Source: Akkermansiaceae bacterium (GTDB taxonomy: Bacteria; Verrucomicrobiota; Verrucomicrobiia; Verrucomicrobiales; Akkermansiaceae). From it: a stretch of DNA of 37,694 nucleotides. Both the position numbers and the translations under genes were made by a program. Where the stretch lies: the NCBI GenBank assembly GCA_026461385.1, contig JAPJNB010000240.1, forward strand, positions 1 to 37,694. Direction: 5' to 3'. The notes beneath the pieces are model-generated. The model searched no databases and was not told where the DNA came from. It saw only the letters and a list, made by a program, of their open reading frames with translations. How positions within the stretch are numbered: position 1 is the first letter of the stretch; each line of letters begins with the position of its first letter. Of the stretch, positions 26,006 through 34,177 are shown one piece after another.

Positions 26006-28153
26006 TTATTCGCTTGATGGGGTCGCTGGCGATTGGTCAAGTCGCCGGCGGTAGCTTTCGACCGCTTGAGTCCAAACATGGTGCATGCTCTCCGATGGTC
26101 GAAGCCAGACCGCCCGGTGCATCATCAGCATGGCAGATGCGAGATACAGAAGCTCAGAAAGTTCATTTTTCGTAAGATGTGCGGGTCCCTCGCTCAAGCA
26201 ACGTTCGGCGAGGGCTTCTTCGCTAGGTGTCAGTTCGGTATGTTCTAACAGCGAAACGTGAACCCCATTTACATAGGGATCCACAATCGCGGCCACCACA
26301 CCGCGGCGGGCATCGATCGATGCATCAAGCGCCGGGTCCACTGCTGCCGTCGCATGGTCGGCGAGGCGGATGATTTCGGGCGGATTGATTTCCTCGGGTG
26401 TCGAAAGGATGTTGCGTTTGCCGAGCGCACGGCCGTAGCGTGAGCGGCTGGTCCAGACTGAGACGGGTGCGGATAGAATGAGGCCAGCAAGGATCGGGGT
26501 CATCCACGCCGCAAAGTTCAGGTTAATCTTGAGGGCGATGAGAGCCCAGATGATTCCGAGAATCGTTTGGGCCGAGTGAAATCGGAACGCGTCAGACCAA
26601 GCTGTGCCGTCGGTCTCGCGGTTTTGGTTGCCCCAGCCGACCGCGCGACCGCGGATGATGCTCAGCACCATCATGGTGTGCGCCAGCATGATGCAGGAAG
26701 CCAGTAGCATGGAAACGATCACCTCGATGAGGGCGCCGCAAATGATGGGGATCGCGCCACCGAATGAGCGGCGGGTGCGACCGGATGAAATTGCACCGAT
26801 CACTGCTAGAATTTTCGGCAGGAAAAGTAGAATGAAAACAAAAAGCGTTAGAAACACACTTTGTTGAATCCCGCTGATATGAAGCAAACGAGAGGAATAG
26901 TTATCAAATGGCAGCTCGCTGAGTTGGCTGGAGAAGCGGTCCCATGCTACCCAAGTTCCGAGTGCAAGAAATAGGAACCAAAGCGGGCTACTGAGGTAGG
27001 CCATGATTCCCATAAACAAGTGCATTCTAACAGAAAATGGCAACTTGCGTGCGAAGATCAACCAAAGGTGTTGGAGGTTTCCTTGGCACCAGCGGCGATC
27101 GCGGATGAGGTGATCGATGAGGGTAGGGGGTGCCTCTTCGTAGGTTCCTTCGATGTCCCATGCGAGCCAGACCTCCCAGCCTTGGCTCACCATTAGAGCC
27201 GCTTCGACGAAATCGTGACTGAGGATACGACCGCCGAATGGTTCACGGCCGGGAAGTGCGGGGAGTTCGCAAAATTCAGAAAATGGCTTCACGCGGATCA
27301 GCGCGTTGTGACCCCAGTAGCTTCCGCCGCTCAGTTGCCAGTAGTTCAACCCGCGGATGAAGAGTGGTCCGTAGAGTCGCATTGCAAATTGTTGTAGGCG
27401 GGTGAAGACGGAGATTCCACGGATCAACTTGGGCGGCGTTTGAAGGATGCCGAGTCGTGGGTAGGCTTCCATCACCCGAGTCATTTTTACGATGTCCGCG
27501 CCATCCATCAGGCTGTCCGCATCGAGCACGAGCATGGATTCGTAGCCACCGCCCCAAGTCCGGACAAAGTCGCCGATGTTACCCGCCTTGCGGTTCTCGT
27601 TGGTTTTACGACGGCGGTAGTAGATTCGGCCGAAACCGCCGAGACGGCGACAGAGGTTGGTCCATGAGGTTTCCTCCATGACCCAAAGGTCAAGGTCGCG
27701 GGTGTCGCTGAGGATGAAGAAGTCAAACGACTCGAGGGTGCCGGTGGCCTCAATCGACCGGTAGATCGCCTCGATGCGGGCGCATACCCTCACGCTATCC
27801 TCGTTGTAGACGGGGATCACCACGGCGTGGCGCTGCTGCAAAGGGCCGGCATTTTTTTCGGCAAGTTTACTAATTCTAACCGAACGTTTCCGTCCGATGA
27901 GCGTGTCAAAAGCGCCGAAGAGTGCGTGGAATGATCCGAGCACGAGGAGGCCATTGAGAATCGCAAAGATCGCCAGCAGTGGAAAGTGAGCCTTTTGAAA
28001 TCCCATCCGCCAGAAGATGTCCGCGAGCCAAAGCGTAGCGACAACATTCACCGTGAGCACACTTCCGAAGAAAATCGTGCGGCGAAGGACTGTGCGCACC
28101 GGGCTAAAAAACGGCTTGGTGGTCTCGCGGTTGGATGGAGGTGGATTTTCCAT
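26006..28153 (-). CDS. opgH: Glucans biosynthesis glucosyltransferase H
   Basis: A 715-aa inner-membrane family 2 glycosyltransferase that polymerises UDP-glucose into the backbone of osmoregulated periplasmic glucans. TM helices flank a cytoplasmic GT2 domain. Visible motifs are VVIPVYNED, the metal-binding D211-A-D213 (LVLDADS), the catalytic region SHDFVEAALM (D314) and R354-W355 in DRRWCQGNL (QxxRW-type). At least five more TM segments follow. E. coli OpgH is ~847 aa; this protein lacks the long N-terminal cytoplasmic extension. The ATG at 28153 shares one base with the upstream stop codon (TAATG), so translation is coupled. A longer upstream frame to 28252 is rejected because it lies within the previous gene. 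Confidence 0.94.
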   Translation of the reverse strand: MENPPPSNRETTKPFFSPVRTVLRRTIFFGSVLTVNVVATLWLADIFWRMGFQKAHFPLLAIFAILNGLLVLGSFHALFGAFDTLIGRKRSVRISKLAEKNAGPLQQRHAVVIPVYNEDSVRVCARIEAIYRSIEATGTLESFDFFILSDTRDLDLWVMEETSWTNLCRRLGGFGRIYYRRRKTNENRKAGNIGDFVRTWGGGYESMLVLDADSLMDGADIVKMTRVMEAYPRLGILQTPPKLIRGISVFTRLQQFAMRLYGPLFIRGLNYWQLSGGSYWGHNALIRVKPFSEFCELPALPGREPFGGRILSHDFVEAALMVSQGWEVWLAWDIEGTYEEAPPTLIDHLIRDRRWCQGNLQHLWLIFARKLPFSVRMHLFMGIMAYLSSPLWFLFLALGTWVAWDRFSSQLSELPFDNYSSRLLHISGIQQSVFLTLFVFILLFLPKILAVIGAISSGRTRRSFGGAIPIICGALIEVIVSMLLASCIMLAHTMMVLSIIRGRAVGWGNQNRETDGTAWSDAFRFHSAQTILGIIWALIALKINLNFAAWMTPILAGLILSAPVSVWTSRSRYGRALGKRNILSTPEEINPPEIIRLADHATAAVDPALDASIDARRGVVAAIVDPYVNGVHVSLLEHTELTPSEEALAERCLSEGPAHLTKNELSELLYLASAMLMMHRAVWLRPSESMHHVWTQAVESYRRRLDQSPATPSSE

Positions 28154-28740
28154 TAGAACAAGATGAACCAGACGATCATCAGAATCGCGGCGAGCAAGGT
28201 GCCGGTGAACATCAAGCGGACGATGGGTTTGCGGTCCATGGTTTCCCACCATTGAGCTGCGCCACTGCCGATCGAATTGAGTTCAAGAGGCTTGGGAATC
28301 ATGGTCAACTCCGCGAATTGAGGGCCCGCCGCGAGGTAGGATTTCTTCATGCTTTCGACAAACTCCGAAGGCCACGGACGTGGTGTTAGAAAAACGCCCT
28401 GCCATTGCCCCGGCATCCCGGCTAGCAGGAGCGCGAGACGTCCGCGAGCGGCGAGGCGGCGATTCTCTAACGGGACATCGAGCACATCTTGAGTCCAGTC
28501 GGCCACTTCCGAGAGGGCCTCCTCCATGGCAAGCAAGCGGGCAGGCTTTTCAGGCTCAGTGACGCGGCGTTCGGAAGCGCGCCAGAGGATTCGGCGGACC
28601 AGTTCTGCCACGAGCAGTCGGTTGCGCAGACGCAGTGCCTGAAGGTATGCTTCGACAGCGGCGTAAGCTTCTTCCCACTCATTGAGCTCACCCTCACTGA
28701 GGGGGCGCAGTGTTTCTAGGGAATGACGCGGTGCACCCAT
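28153..28740 (-). CDS. 195-aa C-terminally membrane-anchored protein between opgG and opgH, unknown function
   Basis: Not recognised as a named family. Residues 1-175 are soluble, Glu/Arg/Leu-rich and probably helical (EEAYAAVEAYLQALRLRNRLLVAELVRRIL). There is a single hydrophobic helix at the extreme C-terminus (LMFTGTLLAAILMIVWFILF), so it looks tail-anchored in the inner membrane with the bulk in the cytoplasm. The gene overlaps the end of opgG by 25 bp and shares one base with the opgH start, so all three are translationally linked. Proteobacterial OpgH has a cytoplasmic N-terminal extension that this OpgH lacks, so this gene could supply that part as a separate polypeptide. That is an inference from position and topology, not from sequence similarity. 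Confidence 0.82.
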   Translation of the reverse strand: MGAPRHSLETLRPLSEGELNEWEEAYAAVEAYLQALRLRNRLLVAELVRRILWRASERRVTEPEKPARLLAMEEALSEVADWTQDVLDVPLENRRLAARGRLALLLAGMPGQWQGVFLTPRPWPSEFVESMKKSYLAAGPQFAELTMIPKPLELNSIGSGAAQWWETMDRKPIVRLMFTGTLLAAILMIVWFILF

Positions 28741-30266
28741 GTTTCAGTGAGGAAATTTTCGCCGCGTTTCAGGCAGCACCGCAGTTCGACGGGGCCGATG
28801 TCTGCGAGTTTGACCCCTTCGGCCGCTGGGGTGATCTGGAAGGCGACGCGATAGCGCGATTCTGGCAGCGGTTGGACGGTGATTGATTGGATCTTGACCC
28901 GATCTGAGCCTGGGCCGGTGGCCTGAACCTGAGGGGTGAGGGGGATGTCGCTTGGTTGGGAGAGCGCCCTGCCAGTGAAATCCACCGTGATCGTGCGTTG
29001 GTTGGGTTGCCAATCATGCACGCCGGTACGAGTTGCGACTACATAGCCATCTGCGATGGATGGGTCTTCTTCAAGCGTCCAATGTTGGCGGTAGGAAAAC
29101 TCGATGCGGTCACCGGGTTGTGGGGTGCGCGCAGGTTCCCACATGGCGACGGCATTGTCGGTGAGTTCGTTGGAGGCTGGGATTTCCATGAGCATCACGC
29201 GACCGGGGCCCCAGTCGGAGGTTGGCTCGATCCACAGTGAGGGCCTGAGGTGGTAGGATGCCTCGCCGTCCTCGTAGGCACTGAAGCGTCGATCCCGCTG
29301 GAGCAGGCCGAAGCCATCGCATTTCTCCATGTCGAAGAAGCTGAATTCTAACTTGCCGCTGTCATTCGAAAGCGGCCGCCAGAGGCGTTCGCCAGTGCCA
29401 GTGCGAATCGCGAGGCCATCCGAGTCATGGACTTCGGGTCGGAAGTCATCGAAGCGACGCCGCGAATTTTCGCCGAACCAAAACATGCTCGACATCGGTG
29501 CGATGCCGAGGCGCTGCACGGCGCGGCGGGCAAAAAGAACCACGCGAACGTCGACCATCGTCACATTGCCTGGATCGACCCGAAACGCAAAAGCACCCGA
29601 GTAGGATGGCCCATCGAGCAGCGCATAAATTCTGGCCTCCACGTCGTTCGGCTCGGGCTTGCGAAGCCAGAACTCGCGGAATGCAGGGAACTCTTCCTTG
29701 ACCCCCTCGGCACCTGTGTCCACGGCGACACCGCGAGATGAGATGCCATAATGCTGGTTTTTCCCTACGGCGCGCCAATAGCTCGTCCCTTGGAAAACCG
29801 CGAGTTCGTCGTAGTAGTCGGGATTATTCAGCGGCGCATGAAGGCGGAAACCCGCGAAGCCACCATCGTTCGGCAAGTCACCGCGCTTGCTGATGAGCGG
29901 GCCGTAATTGAAGTAAGCTTCCGAAAAACGAATTTTTTGTTGGTGCGTGCTGGTGAACTCATTGAGTGCGACGGGGTCGCGGAACAAATACCCTGGGTGC
30001 AAAAACATCGCTTGGAATGGCAGCTTTTCCGATGCCCAAAGCGCTTGGCTCGGATTGAACCGAATGTCGCGGTATTGGTCGTAGCTCAGCTGATTCATCC
30101 AAGCCGGCAAGCTGTCATGCTCTGGCGCGACGTAGGGTTTGTTCGCCAGATCGCGGGCCCTGCTTTGGACGCTTTCGAAGCCAACATCTTCGCGTTCCCA
30201 TGTCTGGGCGATTGCGCAAGACGTCAGTGATCCAAGTGTCGCGATCAGAATGAGTTTATTCGGCAC
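28716..30266 (-). CDS. opgG: Glucan biosynthesis protein G/D family
   Basis: A 516-aa periplasmic protein needed with OpgH to build or branch osmoregulated periplasmic glucans. It matches the MdoG/OpgG-OpgD family along its length: FESVQSRARDLANKPYV, YRDIRFNPSQALW, FQAMFLHPGYL, GFRLHAPLN, AVFQGTSYWRA, YGISSRGVAVDT and EEFPAFREFWLRKP. The start is a GTG (30266), chosen because it gives the export signal and no ATG is near. The signal peptide ends LTSC (C17), which fits a lipobox, so it may be a lipoprotein; cleavage after AIA by signal peptidase I is the alternative. It is the first gene of the opgG-ORF195-opgH-galK operon. It could equally be opgD, since the paralogues are hard to tell apart by eye. 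Confidence 0.93.
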   Translation of the reverse strand: MPNKLILIATLGSLTSCAIAQTWEREDVGFESVQSRARDLANKPYVAPEHDSLPAWMNQLSYDQYRDIRFNPSQALWASEKLPFQAMFLHPGYLFRDPVALNEFTSTHQQKIRFSEAYFNYGPLISKRGDLPNDGGFAGFRLHAPLNNPDYYDELAVFQGTSYWRAVGKNQHYGISSRGVAVDTGAEGVKEEFPAFREFWLRKPEPNDVEARIYALLDGPSYSGAFAFRVDPGNVTMVDVRVVLFARRAVQRLGIAPMSSMFWFGENSRRRFDDFRPEVHDSDGLAIRTGTGERLWRPLSNDSGKLEFSFFDMEKCDGFGLLQRDRRFSAYEDGEASYHLRPSLWIEPTSDWGPGRVMLMEIPASNELTDNAVAMWEPARTPQPGDRIEFSYRQHWTLEEDPSIADGYVVATRTGVHDWQPNQRTITVDFTGRALSQPSDIPLTPQVQATGPGSDRVKIQSITVQPLPESRYRVAFQITPAAEGVKLADIGPVELRCCLKRGENFLTETWVHRVIP

Positions 30267-30272
30267 AGCAGG

Positions 30273-30302
30273 GAAATAGTGTGGATGGGGACCTTACGTC
30301 AA
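30273..30302 (-). promoter_or_regulatory. weak candidate promoter for the opg operon
   Basis: On the minus strand TTGACG (30302-30297) is followed after 18 bases by TATTTC (30278-30273). The predicted start of transcription would fall at or next to the GTG start codon at 30266, which would make the opg mRNA nearly leaderless. The -10 element is poor, so this is tentative. Confidence 0.3.
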
Positions 30303-30330
30303 GAAGCGTGATTTGCAATTCTTTCAAAAT

Positions 30331-31116
30331 TCAAGGGCTACACCCGTCATTTTTGACCGCGTGGTAGGTGATGATCCCGCCAAAATCGACGAGATCGGGG
30401 TCGGGCACCTGCCAATCAGGCTCGAAATCGAGGAAAAATCGCTCAACTCTAAACCCATGATTTTCGAGCAACGCAACCAGTTGGGCGTGCTCGAACCAGC
30501 GGATCGACTGGTGGGATTCGTGGTGCTGAGGTGGGTTTCCCGATAGAGAATATCGGTGGTCACGCTCGACGATTTGTTGCTGCTGGTCGAGGCGGTGGCG
30601 GGTTTCTAACAAGCCGGTCCGGCCATCGGGAAGTGTGACGCGGTGATCATCGTACCATTCATTTTCTGGTAGATCGCCCAGCAATTCGGCGTAGGGCATG
30701 AAGGTCGTTAGATAAAGCCCGCCGCTCGGTTCGAGCAATTGGAACCAGTGGTCAAGGACGGTAGCGGGGTCATCCGCGAGTTGGAGGGTGAATGCTGGGG
30801 CTAGCAACGCGGCGAATTTCCTTACGCTTTGCCAAGTGGCCATGTCGCCAAGGTGGATCTGCGCATGGAGGCCCAGCGCTTGCGATCGCGCCTTGGCGAT
30901 CTGCAGCATGTCCTCGGATAGCTCGACGCCCTGGACGTCGAAACCCATTTGAAGCAGCGGGAACATCAAGCGGCCGGAGCCCGCGCCCATTTCCAGTGCG
31001 GGACCTGGATGCTGACGAAGGAACTCGGCCATCAATGCGACCTCGGAGGCGTCGTCCTCGGCGTCCCAGAAGGCATCGTGCAGTTCGGCTTCAAGCGACA
31101 GGTATGGCTGGGACAT
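30331..31116 (-). CDS. Class I SAM-dependent methyltransferase
   Basis: A 261-aa cytoplasmic methyltransferase. The SAM-binding motif I is ALEMGAGSGRL (residues 40-50), followed by the acidic end of strand 2 (VQGVELSEDML) and LHLGDMATW-like motif regions. The C-terminal half contains GGLYLTTFMPY and an HESHQSIRWF segment. The substrate is unknown, and small-molecule methyltransferases of this type are very diverse. The frame is open to 31527, but the upstream part overlaps the promoter and the coding region of the opposite-strand heme A synthase. ATG 31116 begins just before the recognisable domain and is preferred. It ends 64 bp upstream of opgG on the same strand. Confidence 0.82.
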   Translation of the reverse strand: MSQPYLSLEAELHDAFWDAEDDASEVALMAEFLRQHPGPALEMGAGSGRLMFPLLQMGFDVQGVELSEDMLQIAKARSQALGLHAQIHLGDMATWQSVRKFAALLAPAFTLQLADDPATVLDHWFQLLEPSGGLYLTTFMPYAELLGDLPENEWYDDHRVTLPDGRTGLLETRHRLDQQQQIVERDHRYSLSGNPPQHHESHQSIRWFEHAQLVALLENHGFRVERFFLDFEPDWQVPDPDLVDFGGIITYHAVKNDGCSP

Positions 31117-31131
31117 GGCGGCGATGGTACC

Positions 31132-31161
31132 TTGAAATCGGCTTGGAATGCACGGGATAAT
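31132..31161 (+). promoter_or_regulatory. sigma-70-type promoter for the heme A synthase gene
   Basis: TTGAAA (31132-31137) and GATAAT (31156-31161) are separated by 18 bases. This is the best promoter-like pair found in the window. Transcription would start near 31168, leaving a leader of about 84 bases before the ATG at 31252. It sits in the divergent gap between the methyltransferase and this gene. Confidence 0.55.
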
Positions 31162-31251
31162 TGCACGATGCGATGCGCACTCAGACCTGCCACACGGCGA
31201 TCGTGGCAGAATTTCGCTGGAAATCCCGAGTAGCCCGCGCATGGTCAGGAC

Positions 31252-32259
31252 ATGGGGATGACGCGATTTCAAAAACTGGCGACGGCCAGCCTTGTTTCGA
31301 TGCTGCTGCTGATCTTCGTTGGCGCGGTGGTGCGGGTGACGGGGTCTGGCATGGGCTGCCCGGATTGGCCAACGTGCTGGGGCTGCTTGATCCCGCCGAC
31401 CAAGATCGAACAGGTCGACTTTTCGAAGTTGCCGATCGAGCGGTTTCAGAAAAAAGCGCAGCGCATGGGGCGGGACCCCGCCACGATCACCGTCGAGAGC
31501 CTGCGACAAGAATTCAACCCGCGTCACGTGTGGACGGAGTTTTTGAATCGCATGGCGGCGATGCCCGTTGCGATTTTGGTCATTGCCACGCTGATCGCTT
31601 CGTTTTGGCAGCGCGAGAAGCGCCCCATGGTGTTTTGGGGGGCTTTTGGCGCGGTGCTGACGGTTTTCACCAATGCCTGGATGGGTGCCCGAGTGGTTTA
31701 CAGTGGCCTCGCTCCTGGGGTTCTAACGACTCACCTCGCGCTCGCGATGGGCTTGATCGGGATGCTCGTTTATGTCGCTTGGGCTGGCTCGGATCATCCG
31801 TGGCGGATCGTGGCGGATGAAAAGTCGCGGCAGCGCTTAAAATGGATCGTGACCATTCTGTTAGTCGTCATCGTCGCAGAGGGCATCCTTGGAACTCAGG
31901 TGCGGGAAATGACCGACGAGTTGGCAAATGCCCATCGCAAAGCCCCGCGCGCGACATGGGCGCTTGAGCTTGAGCGATCCTGGGTGTACTTGGTCCACCG
32001 AAGTTTCTCGTGGGCGGTGTTAGGGCTGAGCCTTCGTGCCTGGGTTCTAACGAAGCGGCATCGCTCGAATGGTGCCGGACTCGTCGAGCGGGTGGTGTTA
32101 GGGATCGTATTTTCGCAAATGCTACTGGGTGTCGTGATGGCCCAAGTTCACATTTATTCGTGGGTGCAGGTGGTTCATGTTGGGCTGGCTGCCATTTTGT
32201 TAGCCTTCGTCTGGCTGTGGCGCTTCGGGTTGTCGGGTAAAGCCGCGAGCGATGCCTGA
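31252..32259 (+). CDS. ctaA: Heme A synthase, COX15/CtaA family
   Basis: A 335-aa polytopic inner-membrane protein that converts heme O to heme A for an aa3-type cytochrome oxidase. The family hallmark GAVVRVTGSGMGCPDWPTCWG region (residues 22-42) is present with its cysteine pair (C34, C40). Three of the four expected heme-ligand histidines are seen: H159 (LTTHLAL), H247 (VHRSF) and H307 (VVHVGL). The first is replaced: E94-F-L-N97-R where many members have E-x-x-H-R. An Asn here also occurs, as far as I recall, in other COX15 branches, so the enzyme is probably active. The gene has about eight TM helices and normal length. It converges on the MFS gene with 5 bp between stop codons. Six copies of CTAAC/GTTAG lie inside it. 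Confidence 0.93.
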   Translation: MGMTRFQKLATASLVSMLLLIFVGAVVRVTGSGMGCPDWPTCWGCLIPPTKIEQVDFSKLPIERFQKKAQRMGRDPATITVESLRQEFNPRHVWTEFLNRMAAMPVAILVIATLIASFWQREKRPMVFWGAFGAVLTVFTNAWMGARVVYSGLAPGVLTTHLALAMGLIGMLVYVAWAGSDHPWRIVADEKSRQRLKWIVTILLVVIVAEGILGTQVREMTDELANAHRKAPRATWALELERSWVYLVHRSFSWAVLGLSLRAWVLTKRHRSNGAGLVERVVLGIVFSQMLLGVVMAQVHIYSWVQVVHVGLAAILLAFVWLWRFGLSGKAASDA

Positions 32260-32264
32260 CCGGA

Positions 32265-33590
32265 TCAAGGGGCATTGGCTGCGGCAAGCCCACGGCGCTC
32301 GTCGATCCGGAGCGTAAGCACCAGCCCGACGGTTAGGAAGGCAGCGAGAACCAAGAGCGCTTGTGCCGTCCCCACCGTGTCCTTGACCCAAGCGAAGGGA
32401 AATGTGGTCACGGCGGAAAGTTTCCACATCAGCCCCCAAATCCCAAAAACCTCCGCCTCGCGGTTGGGAGGAGCCATGTAGCTGACAAAGGCGCGGTTGG
32501 ATGAGCCGAGCGAACCGAGCCCGAACCCTAGCAAATTGCCAATCAGCCAAAGCGGCCACGTCGGGTAAATCCCAGCAACGCCACTCCGCACGTGGACCTC
32601 ATGGAGGTGGGCGTAAAGCGCAAATCCCAGTGCCGTCAGCAACCAAATTACGAGGAATATCACCACCGAGCGTCGGTGGCCAAGCCGGTCTTGATAGAGA
32701 GTCGGGACGATCGTTCCAATGATCCCTGAAACGGTGATCACGGCGACAAACACCACGAGATCGACCTGCTGAAATCCGTATTCTGCGGCGAGCTTGCTTG
32801 CAAAGAAAACCACCACGCTCATGCCGGTGCCGTAAAAGAGCGAGCTGAGCATGAGCAAACCGAGGTCGCGGTAGCGGGTGAACTCCCGCAGTGTTTCCGC
32901 CAGCCGAACGAATCCTGCGGTCAAAAGATTGCGGCCAGGATGCAGGGTTCGCACCACGTGTGGCTCTTCTAGCCAAAGATAAGTTGGAATGGTGAAAGCC
33001 ATGAACCACAACCCCGCAAACACAAAAAACGGCCGCCACGCATTGGCCGCTTCCAGATGAAAAAAGATCATGGCACCGGCGGTTAGAATGAGAAGTACGA
33101 GGGCGGCACCGTAAGCGCAGGCCCACGAGAACCCGCTGACACGCCCGACCTGATCGGGTTTCGCCAAGCTCGGAAGAAAGCTTGCGAGAAAATTTTCACC
33201 GATCGAAAAGGCAAAGTTGGCCGGAACATAAATCAACACGGCCCACCCGATCTGACCGGGCTGGATCCATCCGAGCGCACAAGTGAGCAGTCCGCAAATC
33301 AGCCCTGAGCCGATCAGAAACCGCTTTTTCCAGGCTCGTTCGTCGGCCGCCGCTCCGGCAATCGGCGAGACGAGCGCGGTGAGTAGCATGCTACCGCCGT
33401 AGGTGAGCGCCCAGATCCGGTCGTCGATGGCGTCATTTTTAACGACCACCTGAGAGAAAAAGATCGAGAACAACAGGGTGTTGATGATCAACGTGAACGA
33501 TTGGTTTGCTACGTCGAACGAGATCCACGCCCAAAGCTGCCGTTGGTGGGGAAGTTGGGCCAAGGGGTAAAGGCGGCGGAGGATCTTCAT
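32265..33590 (-). CDS. MFS transporter, UMF1/Atg22-like
   Basis: A 441-aa membrane transporter with about 12 TM helices. The N-terminus LWAWISFDVANQSFTLIINT matches the 'W..YDWANSAF' start of the UMF1/vacuole-effluxer branch of the MFS. An acidic/basic loop between TM2 and TM3 reads GAAADERAWKKRFLIG. The substrate is unknown; bacterial members are rarely characterised. The frame is open upstream to 34052, but that part lies across the opposite-strand HIT gene and has no TM segments, so ATG 33590 is used. It is divergent from the HIT gene and convergent with ctaA. The C-terminus TLRIDERRGLAAANAP is probably cytoplasmic. Confidence 0.88.
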   Translation of the reverse strand: MKILRRLYPLAQLPHQRQLWAWISFDVANQSFTLIINTLLFSIFFSQVVVKNDAIDDRIWALTYGGSMLLTALVSPIAGAAADERAWKKRFLIGSGLICGLLTCALGWIQPGQIGWAVLIYVPANFAFSIGENFLASFLPSLAKPDQVGRVSGFSWACAYGAALVLLILTAGAMIFFHLEAANAWRPFFVFAGLWFMAFTIPTYLWLEEPHVVRTLHPGRNLLTAGFVRLAETLREFTRYRDLGLLMLSSLFYGTGMSVVVFFASKLAAEYGFQQVDLVVFVAVITVSGIIGTIVPTLYQDRLGHRRSVVIFLVIWLLTALGFALYAHLHEVHVRSGVAGIYPTWPLWLIGNLLGFGLGSLGSSNRAFVSYMAPPNREAEVFGIWGLMWKLSAVTTFPFAWVKDTVGTAQALLVLAAFLTVGLVLTLRIDERRGLAAANAP

Positions 33591-33683
33591 TGGCAGTGGC
33601 AGGGTTATAGCGAGATTTACGGGCACGGCAAGAAATGCCATCCGTGAGTGACATCCCGCACCGATTCTGCCAGCGTGGCGCTC

Positions 33684-34094
33684 ATGGCATTTGAACTCCA
33701 CCCACAACTTGAAGCCGGATGCGACGAACTCGGCAGGCTCGGTGGCTGCCGACTTCTTCTGAAGAACAACGCGATTTTCCCATGGCTGCTTCTCGTCCCG
33801 GAGGTCGACGGCATCGAGGACCTCCACCAACTTCCCGCAACGCAGTACGATGAAGTCATGGCCACGGTCCGCCGAGTCTCGGAATTTGTCGCAGCATACT
33901 TCCAGCCCGAGAAGCTCAACGTCGCCTGCATCGGCAACGTCGTCCGCCAAATGCACCTGCACATCGTGGGGCGCTCCGCCGATGATCCCGCATGGCCGGC
34001 CACCGTTTGGGGCTTCGATGGGAAAAAGCCTTACAGCGACGAGGAAAAGCACAAGATCCGCTCCGCCGCGCGCAGTTTTCTCGGCCTCCCGTGA
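33684..34094 (+). CDS. HIT (histidine triad) family protein
   Basis: A 136-aa small cytoplasmic nucleotide hydrolase or transferase. The triad region is QMHLHIVGR with H91 and H93; the third histidine of the classical HxHxH is not present. It is followed by DPAWPATVWG, which is typical of a bacterial HIT subfamily with the same QxHxHxxxR pattern, so this is probably normal for the group. The upstream GTG at 33648 would add 12 residues; ATG 33684 (MAFELHPQLE) matches the domain start better. The natural substrate is unknown; dinucleoside polyphosphates or AMP-conjugates are usual for HIT proteins. Confidence 0.88.
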   Translation: MAFELHPQLEAGCDELGRLGGCRLLLKNNAIFPWLLLVPEVDGIEDLHQLPATQYDEVMATVRRVSEFVAAYFQPEKLNVACIGNVVRQMHLHIVGRSADDPAWPATVWGFDGKKPYSDEEKHKIRSAARSFLGLP

Positions 34095-34177
34095 GGGGGA
34101 TGAAAAAATCCCGCCCTAGGATTGACGGAATCAGTCGATCCCGCTGACACTCGCTGCCCGCCATCGGCGGATTGTTC

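Noticed and set aside
31117-31527. 137-residue N-terminal extension of the methyltransferase
   Set aside because: Overlaps the promoter and N-terminal coding region of ctaA on the other strand and shows no domain; ATG 31116 is a natural start.
33591-34052. 154-residue N-terminal extension of the MFS transporter
   Set aside because: Antisense to the HIT gene, without membrane segments; the family N-terminus begins at 33590.
34095-34118. GGGAT-GAAAAA-ATCCC hairpin after the HIT gene
   Set aside because: Five-bp stem and no following T-run, so it was not called as a terminator.
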